59,627 nucleotides of DNA from Bacteroidales bacterium (GCA_017962165.1 JAGCVW010000013.1:1-59627); one strand, 5' to 3'. Shown: positions 16,498 through 25,812, counted from the first letter of the stretch. Notes: generated from the sequence alone by a model not told the origin. Program-made: numbers and translations.

Positions 16498-17310
16498 ATG
16501 AAAAAGAATGTATTTGTTTTGGCGGTAGCCGCCCTGATGGCTGTCTCATGCGGGACGACCTCGACCAGCCTTGTAATCCTCCATGTGAACGATACCCATT
16601 CCCACCACGAAGCGATGAGAAGCGGAGCCCGCAAGGGCCAGGGCGGAGTTATAGAACGCACCGCCATCATCGACAGCGTCCGCAATGCCCGCGGCCAGAG
16701 CAACGTCCTTCTGGTCCACGCCGGCGACTTCAACCAGGGAACGTCCTATTACACCACCTTCGGCGGCCTGCTCGAGGTAGATCTGGTCAATGCCATGGGC
16801 TACGACTGCATCACGCTTGGCAACCACGAATTCGACAACGGCCTTGAAGACCTTGCGGCGCGCGTAAAGAAGATCAAGTGCCCGGTGCTCTGCGCCAATG
16901 TAGACTTCTCCGGGACGCCTCTCGACGGGCTTATCAAGCCTTACGCCACTTTCAGGAGGGGAGGCCTTAAGATAGGCGTGGTCGGAGCCACATCCGACCT
17001 TGCCAAGATGGTCTCCGCCTCGATAGCTGCCAGGCTTACCCAGCTGGACAATGTAGAAACGGTCAATTACTGGAGCAAGTACCTCCGCAGCAATGAAAGC
17101 TGCGACATGGTGATTTTCCTCTCCCACCTGGGATATCAGGAGGATCAGGATATAGTCCCGAGTCTCCATGGAGTGGATATCGTGATCGGCGGCCACAGCC
17201 ATACCTTCGTGGACGGTTTCGTCTATGTGGCTGATGCCGACGGAAAGCAGGTCCCCGTCATTACGGACGGCTGCTGGGGCTATGATATGGGAGAAGTAAT
17301 CGTCAGGTAA
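16498..17310 (+). CDS. Metallophosphatase domain of split 5'-nucleotidase
   Basis: Catalytic half of a nucleotidase or UshA-type phosphatase, predicted to be a lipoprotein (MAVSCG lipobox, Cys near 19). The 270 residues show all metallophosphoesterase motifs in order: HVNDTHSH (DxH), HAGDFNQG (GD), LGNHEFDNG (GNHE), LSHLG, and GGHSHTF (GHSH). The protein ends just after this domain and lacks a C-terminal substrate domain, which the preceding gene supplies. Both are lipoproteins, so they may assemble on the same membrane surface; that is inference. Confidence 0.88.
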   Translation: MKKNVFVLAVAALMAVSCGTTSTSLVILHVNDTHSHHEAMRSGARKGQGGVIERTAIIDSVRNARGQSNVLLVHAGDFNQGTSYYTTFGGLLEVDLVNAMGYDCITLGNHEFDNGLEDLAARVKKIKCPVLCANVDFSGTPLDGLIKPYATFRRGGLKIGVVGATSDLAKMVSASIAARLTQLDNVETVNYWSKYLRSNESCDMVIFLSHLGYQEDQDIVPSLHGVDIVIGGHSHTFVDGFVYVADADGKQVPVITDGCWGYDMGEVIVR

Positions 17311-17313
17311 CAT

Positions 17314-18189
17314 ATGATAAGGTCGATGACAGGCTACGGCAAGGCCGTGGCGCAGCTTGCAGGGGGGAACCTCACGGTAGAGATACGGAGCCTCAACGCC
17401 AAAAGCGCGGACGTGAGCCTTAAAACCTCCCTCATCCCCAAGGACAAGGACATAGCCGTCAGGCGCAGGATAGCCGACGCCCTGGTACGCGGGACCATCG
17501 ACGTCTTCCTGACCTGGGAGCCCACGGCTGCGGCTTCGGCCGGAACCGTCAACGCTGAACTGGTCAGGGAGTATTACAGACAGATTTCCGCCGTCCGGGC
17601 CGATATGGGAGCCGGCGGGAGCGACGACAGCATCCTTGCTGCAATTCTCCGTTTCCCCGATGTCGTGGACAGCGGGAAGAAGGATTTCATCACCGAGGAA
17701 AACTGGCCCGTTGTCGAGGCTGCGTTCGACGAATGCCTCGCCATGGTTGACCAGTACCGCATCCATGAAGGAGAGGCTCTCCGCAAGGATATTACCGGCA
17801 GGGTGCAGCTCATCCTTGACCTGTACGATGAAATCGAAGCCCTCGAAGGCGAGAGGATAGAGGCTGTAAGGGCGAAAATCCTCAAGGCGGCCCAGGAACT
17901 TAGCATTAACATGGGCGGAGAACGTTTCGAGCAAGAGATGATACTGTATCTGGAGAAGATGGACATAAACGAAGAGAAAGTCCGGCTCCGCCAGCACTGC
18001 AAGTACTTCCTGGACACGATGGACAGCGAACCCTATCCGGGAAAGAAACTGGGCTTCATCATCCAGGAAATGGGCCGCGAAATCAATACTACGGGCTCGA
18101 AAGCCTCCCACGCCGGAATCCAGAAATGCGTGGTCCGTTGCAAGGACGAACTGGAAAAGATACGTGAGCAATCAATGAACATACTATAA
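17314..18189 (+). CDS. yicC: YicC/YloC family endoribonuclease
   Basis: Family members are RNases linked to RNA decay and stationary-phase survival. The 291-residue product starts with the family signature MIRSMTGYG, followed by VEIRSLNAK, and ends with the DUF1732 region containing GFIIQEMGREINTTGSKA. Length is normal. Many bacteria have gmk directly after yicC; here glnS follows after 4 nt instead. The start ATG is 3 nt after the upstream stop. Confidence 0.9.
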   Translation: MIRSMTGYGKAVAQLAGGNLTVEIRSLNAKSADVSLKTSLIPKDKDIAVRRRIADALVRGTIDVFLTWEPTAAASAGTVNAELVREYYRQISAVRADMGAGGSDDSILAAILRFPDVVDSGKKDFITEENWPVVEAAFDECLAMVDQYRIHEGEALRKDITGRVQLILDLYDEIEALEGERIEAVRAKILKAAQELSINMGGERFEQEMILYLEKMDINEEKVRLRQHCKYFLDTMDSEPYPGKKLGFIIQEMGREINTTGSKASHAGIQKCVVRCKDELEKIREQSMNIL

Positions 18190-18193
18190 GCAT

Positions 18194-19852
18194 ATGGAAG
18201 AAGAAAGCAGGAAACTCAATTTTCTTGAGGAAATAATCGAGGAAGATCTCAGAACCGGGAAAGTGGATTCAATCCTGACCCGTTTCCCTCCGGAGCCCAA
18301 CGGATATCTGCATCTGGGCCATGCCAAGAGCCTTTGCATCAATTTCGGCCTTGCGCAGAAATACGGAGGGAAGACCAACCTCCGCTACGACGACACCAAC
18401 CCTACCAAGGAAGATACGGAGTATGTGGACGCCATCAAGGAAGACATCAAGTGGCTCGGTTTCCAGTGGGAGAAGGAACTCTACGCTTCCGATTATTTCG
18501 ACCAGCTCTACGAGTGGGCCGAAGACATGATCAAGCGAGGGCTGGCCTACGTCGACGACGAGACTCAGGAAGAGATTTCTGAGCACCGCGGTACGGTGGA
18601 CAAACCGGGCATCGAGAGCCCTTACCGCAACCGCAGCGTGGAAGAGAATCTCAGGCTGTTCCGCGAGATGAAGGCAGGGAAGTATGCCGACGGCGAGAAG
18701 GTGCTTCGCGCAAAGATTGACATGGCCCACCCCAACATGATGTTCCGCGACCCGCTGATGTACCGCATCAAGCATGCACACCATCACAGAACAGGCGACA
18801 AATGGTGCATCTACCCCATGTATGACTTCACCCACGGCCAGTGCGACTCAATAGAGCATATCACCCATTCCATATGCACGCTCGAATTCGACGTCCACCG
18901 TCCCCTTTATGACTGGTACATCCAGACACTGGGTATATTCCCTTCTCATCAGTATGAGTTCGCCAGGCTCAACCTCACTTATACCCTGATGTCGAAGCGC
19001 AAGCTCCTCGAGCTTGTCCAGAAGGGATTCGTGTCCGGCTGGGACGATCCCCGAATGCCTACGCTCTGCGGCGTAAGGCGCAGGGGCTACACTCCCGAGG
19101 CGCTTAAGATGTTCTGCGACAAGATAGGTGTGACGAAGCGCGACCAGCTCATGGACATCCAGCTCCTTGAGTGGTGCGTAAGGCAGGACCTCAATGCCCG
19201 CAGCAACCGCTACATGGTCGTCTCCGACGATCCCATCAAGATTACCCTCACAAACTGGCCGGAAGGCAAAGTGGAGTGGTTCGAGTGCCCGCTTAATCCG
19301 GCGGAACCTGAAGGCGCAACCCGCAAGGTCCCGTTCACGGGCGAACTGCTCATAGACAGGGCGGACTTCATGGAGGACGCGCCCAACAAGTTCTTCAGGC
19401 TCAAGCCCGGCGGAGAAGTGCGCCTCAAGTACACTTACATCATCAAGTGCAACGAACTGGTCAAGGACGCCGACGGAAAGGTTGTGGAACTGAAGTGCAC
19501 CTACGATCCTGCGACCCGTCCGGGCGGAGGCGAGTGGCGCTCGGTCAAGGGAACGATCCACTGGGTGTCGACCGCCTTCATGAAGGAGATCGAGCTCAGG
19601 CAGTACGACCGCCTCTTCACCCTTGCCGACATGAGCCAGGTGCCTGAGGACAAGGACTATAAGGATTTTCTGAACCCCCAGAGCCTCGTTATCGAAAAAG
19701 GCTTCGCCGAGCCCGCCCTGCTCGAAGACAAGTCCGGAATAGCCGTACAGTTCGAGCGCGTCGGCTACTACATCGCCGACAAAGACAGTACTCCGGAGCA
19801 TCCGGTCTTCAACAAAACCGTCGCCCTCAAGGATTCCTATAAGCCTGAATAA
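18194..19852 (+). CDS. glnS: Glutaminyl-tRNA synthetase
   Basis: Attaches glutamine to tRNA-Gln. The 552-residue class I enzyme has the HIGH motif in PPEPNGYLHLGHAKS (about 36-50), the KMSKS-equivalent LMSKRKL (near 270), and a C-terminal beta-barrel anticodon-binding region. Length matches GlnS and is longer than most GltX proteins; WDDPRMPTL after the KMSKS loop is also GlnS-like. Its TAA overlaps the ATG of the next gene by one base. Confidence 0.93.
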   Translation: MEEESRKLNFLEEIIEEDLRTGKVDSILTRFPPEPNGYLHLGHAKSLCINFGLAQKYGGKTNLRYDDTNPTKEDTEYVDAIKEDIKWLGFQWEKELYASDYFDQLYEWAEDMIKRGLAYVDDETQEEISEHRGTVDKPGIESPYRNRSVEENLRLFREMKAGKYADGEKVLRAKIDMAHPNMMFRDPLMYRIKHAHHHRTGDKWCIYPMYDFTHGQCDSIEHITHSICTLEFDVHRPLYDWYIQTLGIFPSHQYEFARLNLTYTLMSKRKLLELVQKGFVSGWDDPRMPTLCGVRRRGYTPEALKMFCDKIGVTKRDQLMDIQLLEWCVRQDLNARSNRYMVVSDDPIKITLTNWPEGKVEWFECPLNPAEPEGATRKVPFTGELLIDRADFMEDAPNKFFRLKPGGEVRLKYTYIIKCNELVKDADGKVVELKCTYDPATRPGGGEWRSVKGTIHWVSTAFMKEIELRQYDRLFTLADMSQVPEDKDYKDFLNPQSLVIEKGFAEPALLEDKSGIAVQFERVGYYIADKDSTPEHPVFNKTVALKDSYKPE

Positions 19853-21111
19853 TGTACAAGAGTTACTGGCTGTCGCTGTTTTTCTGCCTGCTGACCATTG
19901 GAATAGTAGGCTACACGCGCATGGACGATGCGCTGGACAAAGAGGCCGGAAAGGATCAGAAGATTGAGTACAGCGTCGTTTTCAATGCCGCTACACTCGA
20001 ACAGAAGATTATCGGGCTTCCTTACGACGAAATCTCCAAACGCTACGAACCCGCTGAGATGATTACAGGAAAGAAGAAAAGCGGTTATTTCTCCGCTCAT
20101 TATACTAACCTGCAGATATTCACCAGGGGTGAGGATCACATAGTAAGAGGTATGACCGTTCAGTTCAAGAACGGCATCGCCGCTTCAATCAAGCCGGACA
20201 AGCCGGATGAAAAGGAGAGACTTTCAGCAAAGGTCCTGAACCTCAATCCTTTGGCGTTCAAGATGATAGATTCCGAATTCGGGACCAGGGAAGTTGCAGT
20301 ACTGAAAGGTACTCCGGAAGGATTCAAGAAATACCTCATCCTTGCCTTCGGCCTCCTGTTCCTGCTTCTTCTGTCTGCAGGCGGCTTTTTCATCGTCTGG
20401 CCTCTGGTCACACTCTTAGTGAAGAAATCCGGCGGTTGGACGGCGAGAATACTCGGTATCGTCCTGATTCTGGCCGTCACCTGGCTGTGGTTCCCGTTCA
20501 TTGCCTATACGGCGGACAACATAGGCATGTATATGGGCGTGGGCCTGCCTGTGACGCTTTTAGGCCTGGTCTCACTGTTTGTTTCGACAAAGAAGCGCCG
20601 TTTTATCCCCCGCGGGACGGATAATGGGTTTGCCTACGGTCTGGTTGCTTATTCCTGCCCGTTCTCCTTTGACTTGGCGATTAACCATATGCAGAATCTC
20701 TGGACTCTCATTATGCTCGATCCCGAGAGCGAGAGGTTTGATCTCCATACCGAAATTTCCGAAAGGATAGGCCTGGACAGCGAGGATTATAAGAGGACGA
20801 TGGAGAACGAAGACTCCACTATGGTGCATATCCCGAGCGAAGACAGTCTCAAGGATGACTTTGTCGACGATTACATAGAGATGCTGCTCTGTCACACCCC
20901 CGTCTTGTATGACTCAGTCCTGCGTGCCAGCCTCTATGCTCAGAAGATGGGCTACGACGTCCAGACTTTCGTCGAAAGAATGTCGCATATCGCACGGACC
21001 AAATACGGCCTCAGCGGCGGTTTCGTCGTCGAGTCCAAAAAAGAGTCCGATCCGGAACCGGACGAGCCCTCCAATCCCCTCGACTCTCTGTTTAACCAGC
21101 TGAAGAAATAA
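19852..21111 (+). CDS. Unknown membrane protein
   Basis: I do not recognise the family. The 419-residue product has an N-terminal hydrophobic helix (about 4-22), a soluble segment of about 140 residues, three closely spaced helices (about 163-245; the middle one contains AVTWLWFPFIAYT), a basic loop (STKKRRF), and a cytoplasmic-looking C-terminal region (about 270-419) that is helical and ends in an acidic, proline-rich stretch before DSLFNQLKK. It starts within the glnS stop codon, so it is translationally coupled to glnS. No signature links it to tRNA charging. Confidence 0.75.
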   Translation: MYKSYWLSLFFCLLTIGIVGYTRMDDALDKEAGKDQKIEYSVVFNAATLEQKIIGLPYDEISKRYEPAEMITGKKKSGYFSAHYTNLQIFTRGEDHIVRGMTVQFKNGIAASIKPDKPDEKERLSAKVLNLNPLAFKMIDSEFGTREVAVLKGTPEGFKKYLILAFGLLFLLLLSAGGFFIVWPLVTLLVKKSGGWTARILGIVLILAVTWLWFPFIAYTADNIGMYMGVGLPVTLLGLVSLFVSTKKRRFIPRGTDNGFAYGLVAYSCPFSFDLAINHMQNLWTLIMLDPESERFDLHTEISERIGLDSEDYKRTMENEDSTMVHIPSEDSLKDDFVDDYIEMLLCHTPVLYDSVLRASLYAQKMGYDVQTFVERMSHIARTKYGLSGGFVVESKKESDPEPDEPSNPLDSLFNQLKK

Positions 21112-21171
21112 TCCCTGTCATGCCTGACCTGATCGGGCATCTTAACACTTAACAAATCTTACTATGACAAA

Positions 21172-21194
21172 AAAACCCCCGATCAGGTCGGGGG
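21172..21194 (-). terminator. Terminator of the esterase operon
   Basis: On the minus strand CCCCCGACCTGATCGGGGG is followed by a run of eight T, a strong intrinsic terminator 30 nt past the esterase stop. A second, weaker hairpin at 21120-21139 repeats CTGATCGGG and may serve the rightward operon. Confidence 0.85.
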
Positions 21195-21228
21195 TGACGA
21201 TTAGACTAGGTTGGGGGTGACGATTAGA
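21190..21228. repeat. Two 16-nt direct repeats spanning the esterase stop
   Basis: GGGGGTGACGATTAGA occurs at 21190-21205 and 21213-21228. On the minus strand the second copy holds the esterase TAA, and the G run of the first copy forms one arm of the terminator hairpin. ACGATTAG also appears at 269-276 and 53665-53672. Confidence 0.7.
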
Positions 21229-22648
21229 GTTTCATATCGAACGGGGAGAAGGGGAGGCCTTCGCAGGAGTGGAGGTTGCCGGGGCGGAAGTCGGCCCAGC
21301 CGTAGCGGAGGCCGACGGGGTCGGGAACCTGGTCGCTGCTGACGCGCAGAGTGCCTGAACCCCATTCCATCCATGCCTGGGTGACGGGTACGTAAACGCC
21401 GTCGGGGCCGCAGATCTCAAGACCTTCTATGCCTTTTTCGCGGTCGATGCCGTTGGTGCAGTTGGAAACCTTGAGCAGCAGTTCGCCTGGATTCGTTTCA
21501 GACTTCCGGAGTTCGAGGGCTTCGGGGGAGTAGCAGGCGATAGTCTCGTAACCATAGTCGCGGTTGAGGGCCAGATAAGCGAGCCTCTCGCCGACCTGCC
21601 TTTTCTGGCAGGGGTGGATCTGGCCGGTCTCATAAGGATAAACGAGGTCGTTGGTGACCACTATGCCCCCGTTGGGGATGGTGGCGGCAGCCAGATGCTG
21701 GGCGCGCCTGAAGGCGGGGGCGCTTCCGCCGTAGCCCTCCCAGGGCGCGATTTCGCACTGGTAGAAGGGCATGGCGGCGACAGTGTCGCCCCAGTCTTCG
21801 CGCCAGCGCCTGACCAGCGCGCCCATCCTTTCGACCAGGACGTCGTCGTGGCCCACGTTGGAGCAGCCCTGATACCAGATGAATCCCTTTGCGGTGTAGC
21901 CCTGCATGGGGTGTTGCATGGAATTATACATCCTGAACGGGTTGTGGTAATGGTTCTGTTCTATGCGTTCAAGGGGTTCGCCGTATGCCTCGAGAATTTC
22001 CCTGGGAAGCCAGCTCTCGACGCGGGTCCCGCCGTAGGGGAAAGCGACGATTCCGACCGGGATGTCGAGTACGGCGTTGAGCTGGCGGGCGAAGAAGAAT
22101 GCGGTGGCGCTCATCCACTGCACGCCCCTCGGGTCGGCGTCGAGCCAGCCGCTGCATTTGCGGACATCGTCCAGAGGCTCGTCTGACTGGTCCTGCGAGA
22201 CCGAGAACATCCTGACCTTGCCCTGCAGCTTCACGTTTGCAATGATCTCGGAGGAGCCTTCGACCGGGCAGCTGAAGTAACCACGCACGGGCATCTCCAT
22301 ATTAGACTGGCCGCTGGCTATCCAGACTTCGCCTATCAGAACATTCCTGATCGTGAGCTTTCCTCCGTCTCCTTCGATCCTGATGTCATACTGGTTGTAT
22401 GAGGCTTCAGGGGTGTGAACTTTTACTTTCCAGACTCCGTTGCCGTCCGTAGTCGCCTTGTAGGCTTTACGGTCCCAGCCGGTGGTTACCTTGACGGCCG
22501 CCCCCGGAGAGGCATGGCCCCAGACCAAGGCCTCGCTCTGTTGCTGAAGGACCATCCTGTCGGAGCAGGGCTCCTTGACCGTAAGTTTTGCAAATGCGCT
22601 GAGACAGAGAAGCAGCAGCGCGGCTGCGGTGATTATGCGTTTCATCAT
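21224..22648 (-). CDS. Sialate O-acetylesterase (SGNH/GDSL hydrolase)
   Basis: Probable secreted or periplasmic esterase removing acetyl groups from sialic acid or other glycans. The 474-residue product has a cleavable signal peptide (about 1-21). Family motifs are clear: WIASGQSNMEMP with the catalytic serine, FPYGGTRVESW, and GFIWYQGCSNVG; the C-terminal half contains TGQIHP with a candidate catalytic His. Length is typical. It is the last gene of a leftward operon, starting 3 nt after the GH31 remnant. A second in-frame ATG one codon on is equally possible as start. Confidence 0.87.
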   Translation of the reverse strand: MMKRIITAAALLLLCLSAFAKLTVKEPCSDRMVLQQQSEALVWGHASPGAAVKVTTGWDRKAYKATTDGNGVWKVKVHTPEASYNQYDIRIEGDGGKLTIRNVLIGEVWIASGQSNMEMPVRGYFSCPVEGSSEIIANVKLQGKVRMFSVSQDQSDEPLDDVRKCSGWLDADPRGVQWMSATAFFFARQLNAVLDIPVGIVAFPYGGTRVESWLPREILEAYGEPLERIEQNHYHNPFRMYNSMQHPMQGYTAKGFIWYQGCSNVGHDDVLVERMGALVRRWREDWGDTVAAMPFYQCEIAPWEGYGGSAPAFRRAQHLAAATIPNGGIVVTNDLVYPYETGQIHPCQKRQVGERLAYLALNRDYGYETIACYSPEALELRKSETNPGELLLKVSNCTNGIDREKGIEGLEICGPDGVYVPVTQAWMEWGSGTLRVSSDQVPDPVGLRYGWADFRPGNLHSCEGLPFSPFDMKL

Positions 22649-22651
22649 GTG

Positions 22652-23693
22652 CTAGAAATACAATGTGGCGGAAGTCCCGTCGTAGACTGCGCTTTGCTGC
22701 CGGACTCCGTCCGGAGAGACTATCCTGACTGTAAAGTTACGTTTTTTCGGCATACCCTTGAACTTTCCTTCGCGTTCTGCGAGGGTAAAAGTCCGGGCAT
22801 ACTCGTTCCAGGTCATCCCTATGCGGCTGAACCTGCCCTTTTCGTAATTGTAATTCGTGCCTTCGTCTTCATACAGGCAGTATGAAGCATCGCTGCCGGT
22901 AAAGATCGTAAGGGTGAGATCGGTCTGGAGTTCGGCCGTGCTCTCGACTGCCGCGCCGGTGGGTACTATCTGCCCTGAACGCCAGTAGCGGGGGCTGTGG
23001 TCGTAGGGAGCCCATGCCTTCAGGGTCTGGCCGCCGCGGTAGTAGCGGAAGTCGTCGTGGGCGTCGTACCAGCCCGAGCCTTCGGGGAGGTAGACTTCGC
23101 GGCTGCGGGCCTTGTAGGTGTACACTGGGCATACGAGGATGGCATCGCCGAACATGAACTCGTCGCTTATCGAGCGGGCCTTCGGGTCATCGGTGAAATC
23201 CATCACCAGCGGCCTCATGATCGTATAGTCGTCGAAATGGACGCGGGCGGCCATCGTGTAGATGTAGGGCATGAGTTCGTAGCGCAGGCGGTCGGCGGCC
23301 AGGATTGCTTCGTAGGCAGGGCTGCCTTCGGAGTCGATGTTCCACGGCTCGCGCTCCGGCCATTGGCCATGGGCCCGGTAGAGAGGGCAGAAGACGCCCC
23401 ACTCGTGCCAGCGGGCTTGCATCTCGCGCCATTCCAGCAGGTCTTCGGTAACCTGGCCGGTGCCGTTGTAGATTGCCTGGGCCGGCATGAAGCGCTACGC
23501 ACAGGCTGTGCCTGCGGGGAAAAAACGCGCCGCGGGGGACTGCCTGCACCCTGATTATGTCTGCGGATTCGGCGGTGAGCCTTACTTTTGTGCCGTCACC
23601 GGTGCGGACGGTTATCGAATTGCCCGCACACGAAGCGAGCAGCAGACCCGCAATCAGCGGGGCTGCGAGTCTGAAGCGGATACCCGTATTCAT
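22652..23693 (-). pseudogene. GH31 glycosidase with large internal deletion
   Basis: The 5' end encodes a lipoprotein signal (LLLASCAG) and about 40 residues typical of a GH31 N terminus (ESADIIRVQAVP). Near 23500-23520 the reading frame breaks, and the other frame (23488-22652, 278 residues) carries the end of a GH31 barrel and the C-terminal beta domains, from WHEWGVFCPLYRAHGQ onward. GH31 enzymes are usually 650-950 residues; most of the N-terminal sandwich and the barrel section with the catalytic aspartates are missing. A short palindrome, GCACAGGCTGTGC, lies at the junction (23508-23520). It was probably an alpha-xylosidase- or alpha-glucosidase-like enzyme of the same operon. An assembly error is the main alternative. 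Confidence 0.8.
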
Positions 23694-23696
23694 ATT

Positions 23697-24896
23697 CTAA
23701 ATGAGTCCGAGAAGTTTGTCGCGGCTGAGCAGGCAGTTTCCGATTCCGGCAGCTTTGTTGCCGAGTTTGGAGAACCGGAACTTTGTGTCGGAACTTACCT
23801 TGGTAAGGGAGAAGCGGTTAACCGCGGTCTTGACGGGCAGCATGAGGTAGTCTTTGCCGACTATCAGGCGGCCGCCGATGATAACGAGCCCGGGGTTGAA
23901 GATGTTGATCACGCCCGCGATTCCGCGCCCGAGGGTCGCTCCCACCTCCTCTATGCCTTCGATGGCAAGCACGTCTTCTTCCTCGACGGCTTTGAGGATG
24001 TCTTTGAGGTGGAGGTCGCCATGGTTGTCGTAGATGGTGGCAAGGGAGGATTTGCGTCCTTCGCGCAGACGTTCGATTATCATCCTGTGGAGGGCGCTGC
24101 CGGAGGCTCCCGTCTCGAGACAGCCGACCTTGCCGCAGCGGCAGATGAGGTTATTGGTAAGGACGGGGAAGTGGCCTATCTCTCCGGAGAAGCCGGATTT
24201 GCCGTAGAACAGCTTTCCTTCGAGTATCATTCCCATTCCGAGGCCCCAGCTGAGATTTACGAAGATGACGTCCTTTTCGCGGTCGGGACCGAGGTTCATG
24301 TACTCGCCGTAGGTCATGGCCCTGGAGTCGTGTTCGATGGTGACCGGCACTCCGAGTTGTTGCTCGAAGAGGTCTTTCATGGGGATGTCGTCGCTGACGA
24401 AGTAGGTAAGGGAATAACCCTTTTCAGGATTTACGCGCCCCGACAGGGACACTCCGACTCCGAGTACGTCGTCCCAGCCGATATTGGCTCCGGAGACTTC
24501 CTCCCTGATGCGGAGGCAGATGTTCTTGAAGGATTCGGCGTTCGCTTCAAGGACGAAGGGGATGTCCTGGATGAAGCGTATGAGGCTTCCCTTGAAATCG
24601 CAGATGGCTATATGGAAGTGCTGGCGCGCCACGTCTACGCCTACGAAATAACCGGCTCCGGGATTGAGCCCGTAGGTGCTGGGGCGGCGTCCGCCCTTGG
24701 TTCCGACCTTGCCTTCGTCCTGGACGAGGCCATCCTCGATCATCTCGGAAATGATCTTGGTGATAGTCGGGACGCTGGTGTCGAGATCGCGGCTGAAATC
24801 TGAAATGCTGTATGTGCCGTGGTCGATGCAGAGGCGCAGTATCTCTTTCTTGAGCTGCGCATTCTTGCTGTCTTCCGTAACGAGTCGTGCTGTCAT
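23697..24896 (-). CDS. ROK family transcriptional regulator
   Basis: Sugar-responsive repressor of the NagC/XylR type. The start is placed at ATG 24896; the open frame continues upstream to 25337, but that part overlaps the promoter and the divergent gene. The 399-residue product has an N-terminal winged helix (about 10-75: SISDFSRDLDTSVPTITKII) and a ROK domain (about 85-399) with the zinc site CRCGKVGCLETGA near 252. Its stop is 3 nt before the GH31 remnant, so it probably controls the operon including the esterase. Ligand unknown. Confidence 0.87.
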   Translation of the reverse strand: MTARLVTEDSKNAQLKKEILRLCIDHGTYSISDFSRDLDTSVPTITKIISEMIEDGLVQDEGKVGTKGGRRPSTYGLNPGAGYFVGVDVARQHFHIAICDFKGSLIRFIQDIPFVLEANAESFKNICLRIREEVSGANIGWDDVLGVGVSLSGRVNPEKGYSLTYFVSDDIPMKDLFEQQLGVPVTIEHDSRAMTYGEYMNLGPDREKDVIFVNLSWGLGMGMILEGKLFYGKSGFSGEIGHFPVLTNNLICRCGKVGCLETGASGSALHRMIIERLREGRKSSLATIYDNHGDLHLKDILKAVEEEDVLAIEGIEEVGATLGRGIAGVINIFNPGLVIIGGRLIVGKDYLMLPVKTAVNRFSLTKVSSDTKFRFSKLGNKAAGIGNCLLSRDKLLGLI

Positions 24897-24913
24897 ATCT
24901 GTCGATTTTCTGA

Positions 24914-24921
24914 CAAATTTA
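24914..24921 (-). promoter_or_regulatory. -7 box of the ROK operon
   Basis: The minus strand carries TAAATTTG, 18 nt before the ATG at 24896. No TTTG is seen at the -33 position. It lies back to back with the rightward box at 24936, so a bound repressor could affect both. Confidence 0.6.
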
Positions 24922-24935
24922 TAAAATAAAATGCG

Positions 24936-24943
24936 TATATTTG
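24936..24943 (+). promoter_or_regulatory. -7 box of the HAMP-like gene and trkH
   Basis: TATATTTG lies 36 nt before the ATG at 24979. No good -33 box is seen. The region between box and start is A/T-rich, as is usual for Bacteroidetes leaders. Confidence 0.6.
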
Positions 24944-24978
24944 GAGGTTGTTTAAAAATTTTTTGAATATTTTTAATA

Positions 24979-25812
24979 ATGGCGAAGGGGAAAGTAAGAA
25001 AAATCATTAAGGGGGCGCGCATCGGCATGCGCGGCAAGCTGATCCTCAGCCTTGGCGCGATCGCGGCCGTCCTGCTCCTCTCCAGCGTTATCTCCGTGCT
25101 GGAGTACAGCAAGATGAGTTCGTATGTTTCGGACCTCATCGCCAAAGACATCAACAGTATCAACGACGCACGCCGCCTTGGCGAAGCGGCCGAGGAATAC
25201 AACCTGGCTATTCTGGCGGCAATCGGAGACGGCTCCGTGACGGAACTCCCGGACTTCGACGCCATGGCCTTCATGCAGAAGTGCGACAGCCTTAGCAAGG
25301 CATTTACCGGTACCTCCGAACTGGCGGACTCGGTCAAATATGCCTATTCGGCCTATATGCTTACTTCCCTGGAACTGGGGTATGTCATCAAGGCCGATTT
25401 CATCAACACCCGCGACTGGTATTTCGACCGCCTGCAGCCCCGTTTCGGCAGGCTCCGCAGGGATATCGACAACCTGAGCCTCGCCATCTACGATGACCTG
25501 CGCTCCAATTCCGAGAACATGGACAGCAGCCTTTACCGCAGCATCATCCCCGGCATCGTGGCGGTGGGAGTAGGACTGCTTCTGGTCGTGATGCTTCTGC
25601 TCTTCATGCTCTCGTATTACGTGAAGCCTACCTACAGGATGGTGGCAGGCCTGAGCGCCTATCGCTCCTACAACAAGAAATACAACGTCAGTTTCGACGG
25701 CGACGACCAGCTCAGGGAAATCAACGACGGCATAGCCGAACTGACGGCCGAGAACCAGACTCTTCGCAAAAGGATAGTGGATCTGAAGAATGAACCTAAA
25801 GGCAATCAGTAG
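24979..25812 (+). CDS. Two-helix sensor-like membrane protein with HAMP-like segment
   Basis: Not assigned to a named family. The 277-residue product has a basic N terminus, a first membrane helix (about 21-43), a helical extracytoplasmic domain of about 145 residues resembling four-helix-bundle sensor domains, a second helix (about 192-216), and a cytoplasmic stretch (YYVKPTYRMVAGLSAYR onward) that looks like a HAMP linker followed by a short coiled coil. No kinase, cyclase or methyl-accepting output domain follows. Its 3' end overlaps trkH by 23 nt, so it may sense conditions and act directly on TrkH; that is inference. Confidence 0.75.
   Translation: MAKGKVRKIIKGARIGMRGKLILSLGAIAAVLLLSSVISVLEYSKMSSYVSDLIAKDINSINDARRLGEAAEEYNLAILAAIGDGSVTELPDFDAMAFMQKCDSLSKAFTGTSELADSVKYAYSAYMLTSLELGYVIKADFINTRDWYFDRLQPRFGRLRRDIDNLSLAIYDDLRSNSENMDSSLYRSIIPGIVAVGVGLLLVVMLLLFMLSYYVKPTYRMVAGLSAYRSYNKKYNVSFDGDDQLREINDGIAELTAENQTLRKRIVDLKNEPKGNQ

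Noticed and set aside
23487-24803. Plus-strand ORF of 438 codons
   Set aside because: It is antisense to the ROK regulator and part of the GH31 remnant; the protein is rich in Asp/Glu/Val/Ala with no motif, whereas the minus strand has winged-helix and ROK signatures.
24897-25337. N-terminal extension of the ROK gene
   Set aside because: It overlaps the promoter region and the divergent HAMP-like gene, and the family winged-helix begins right after ATG 24896.
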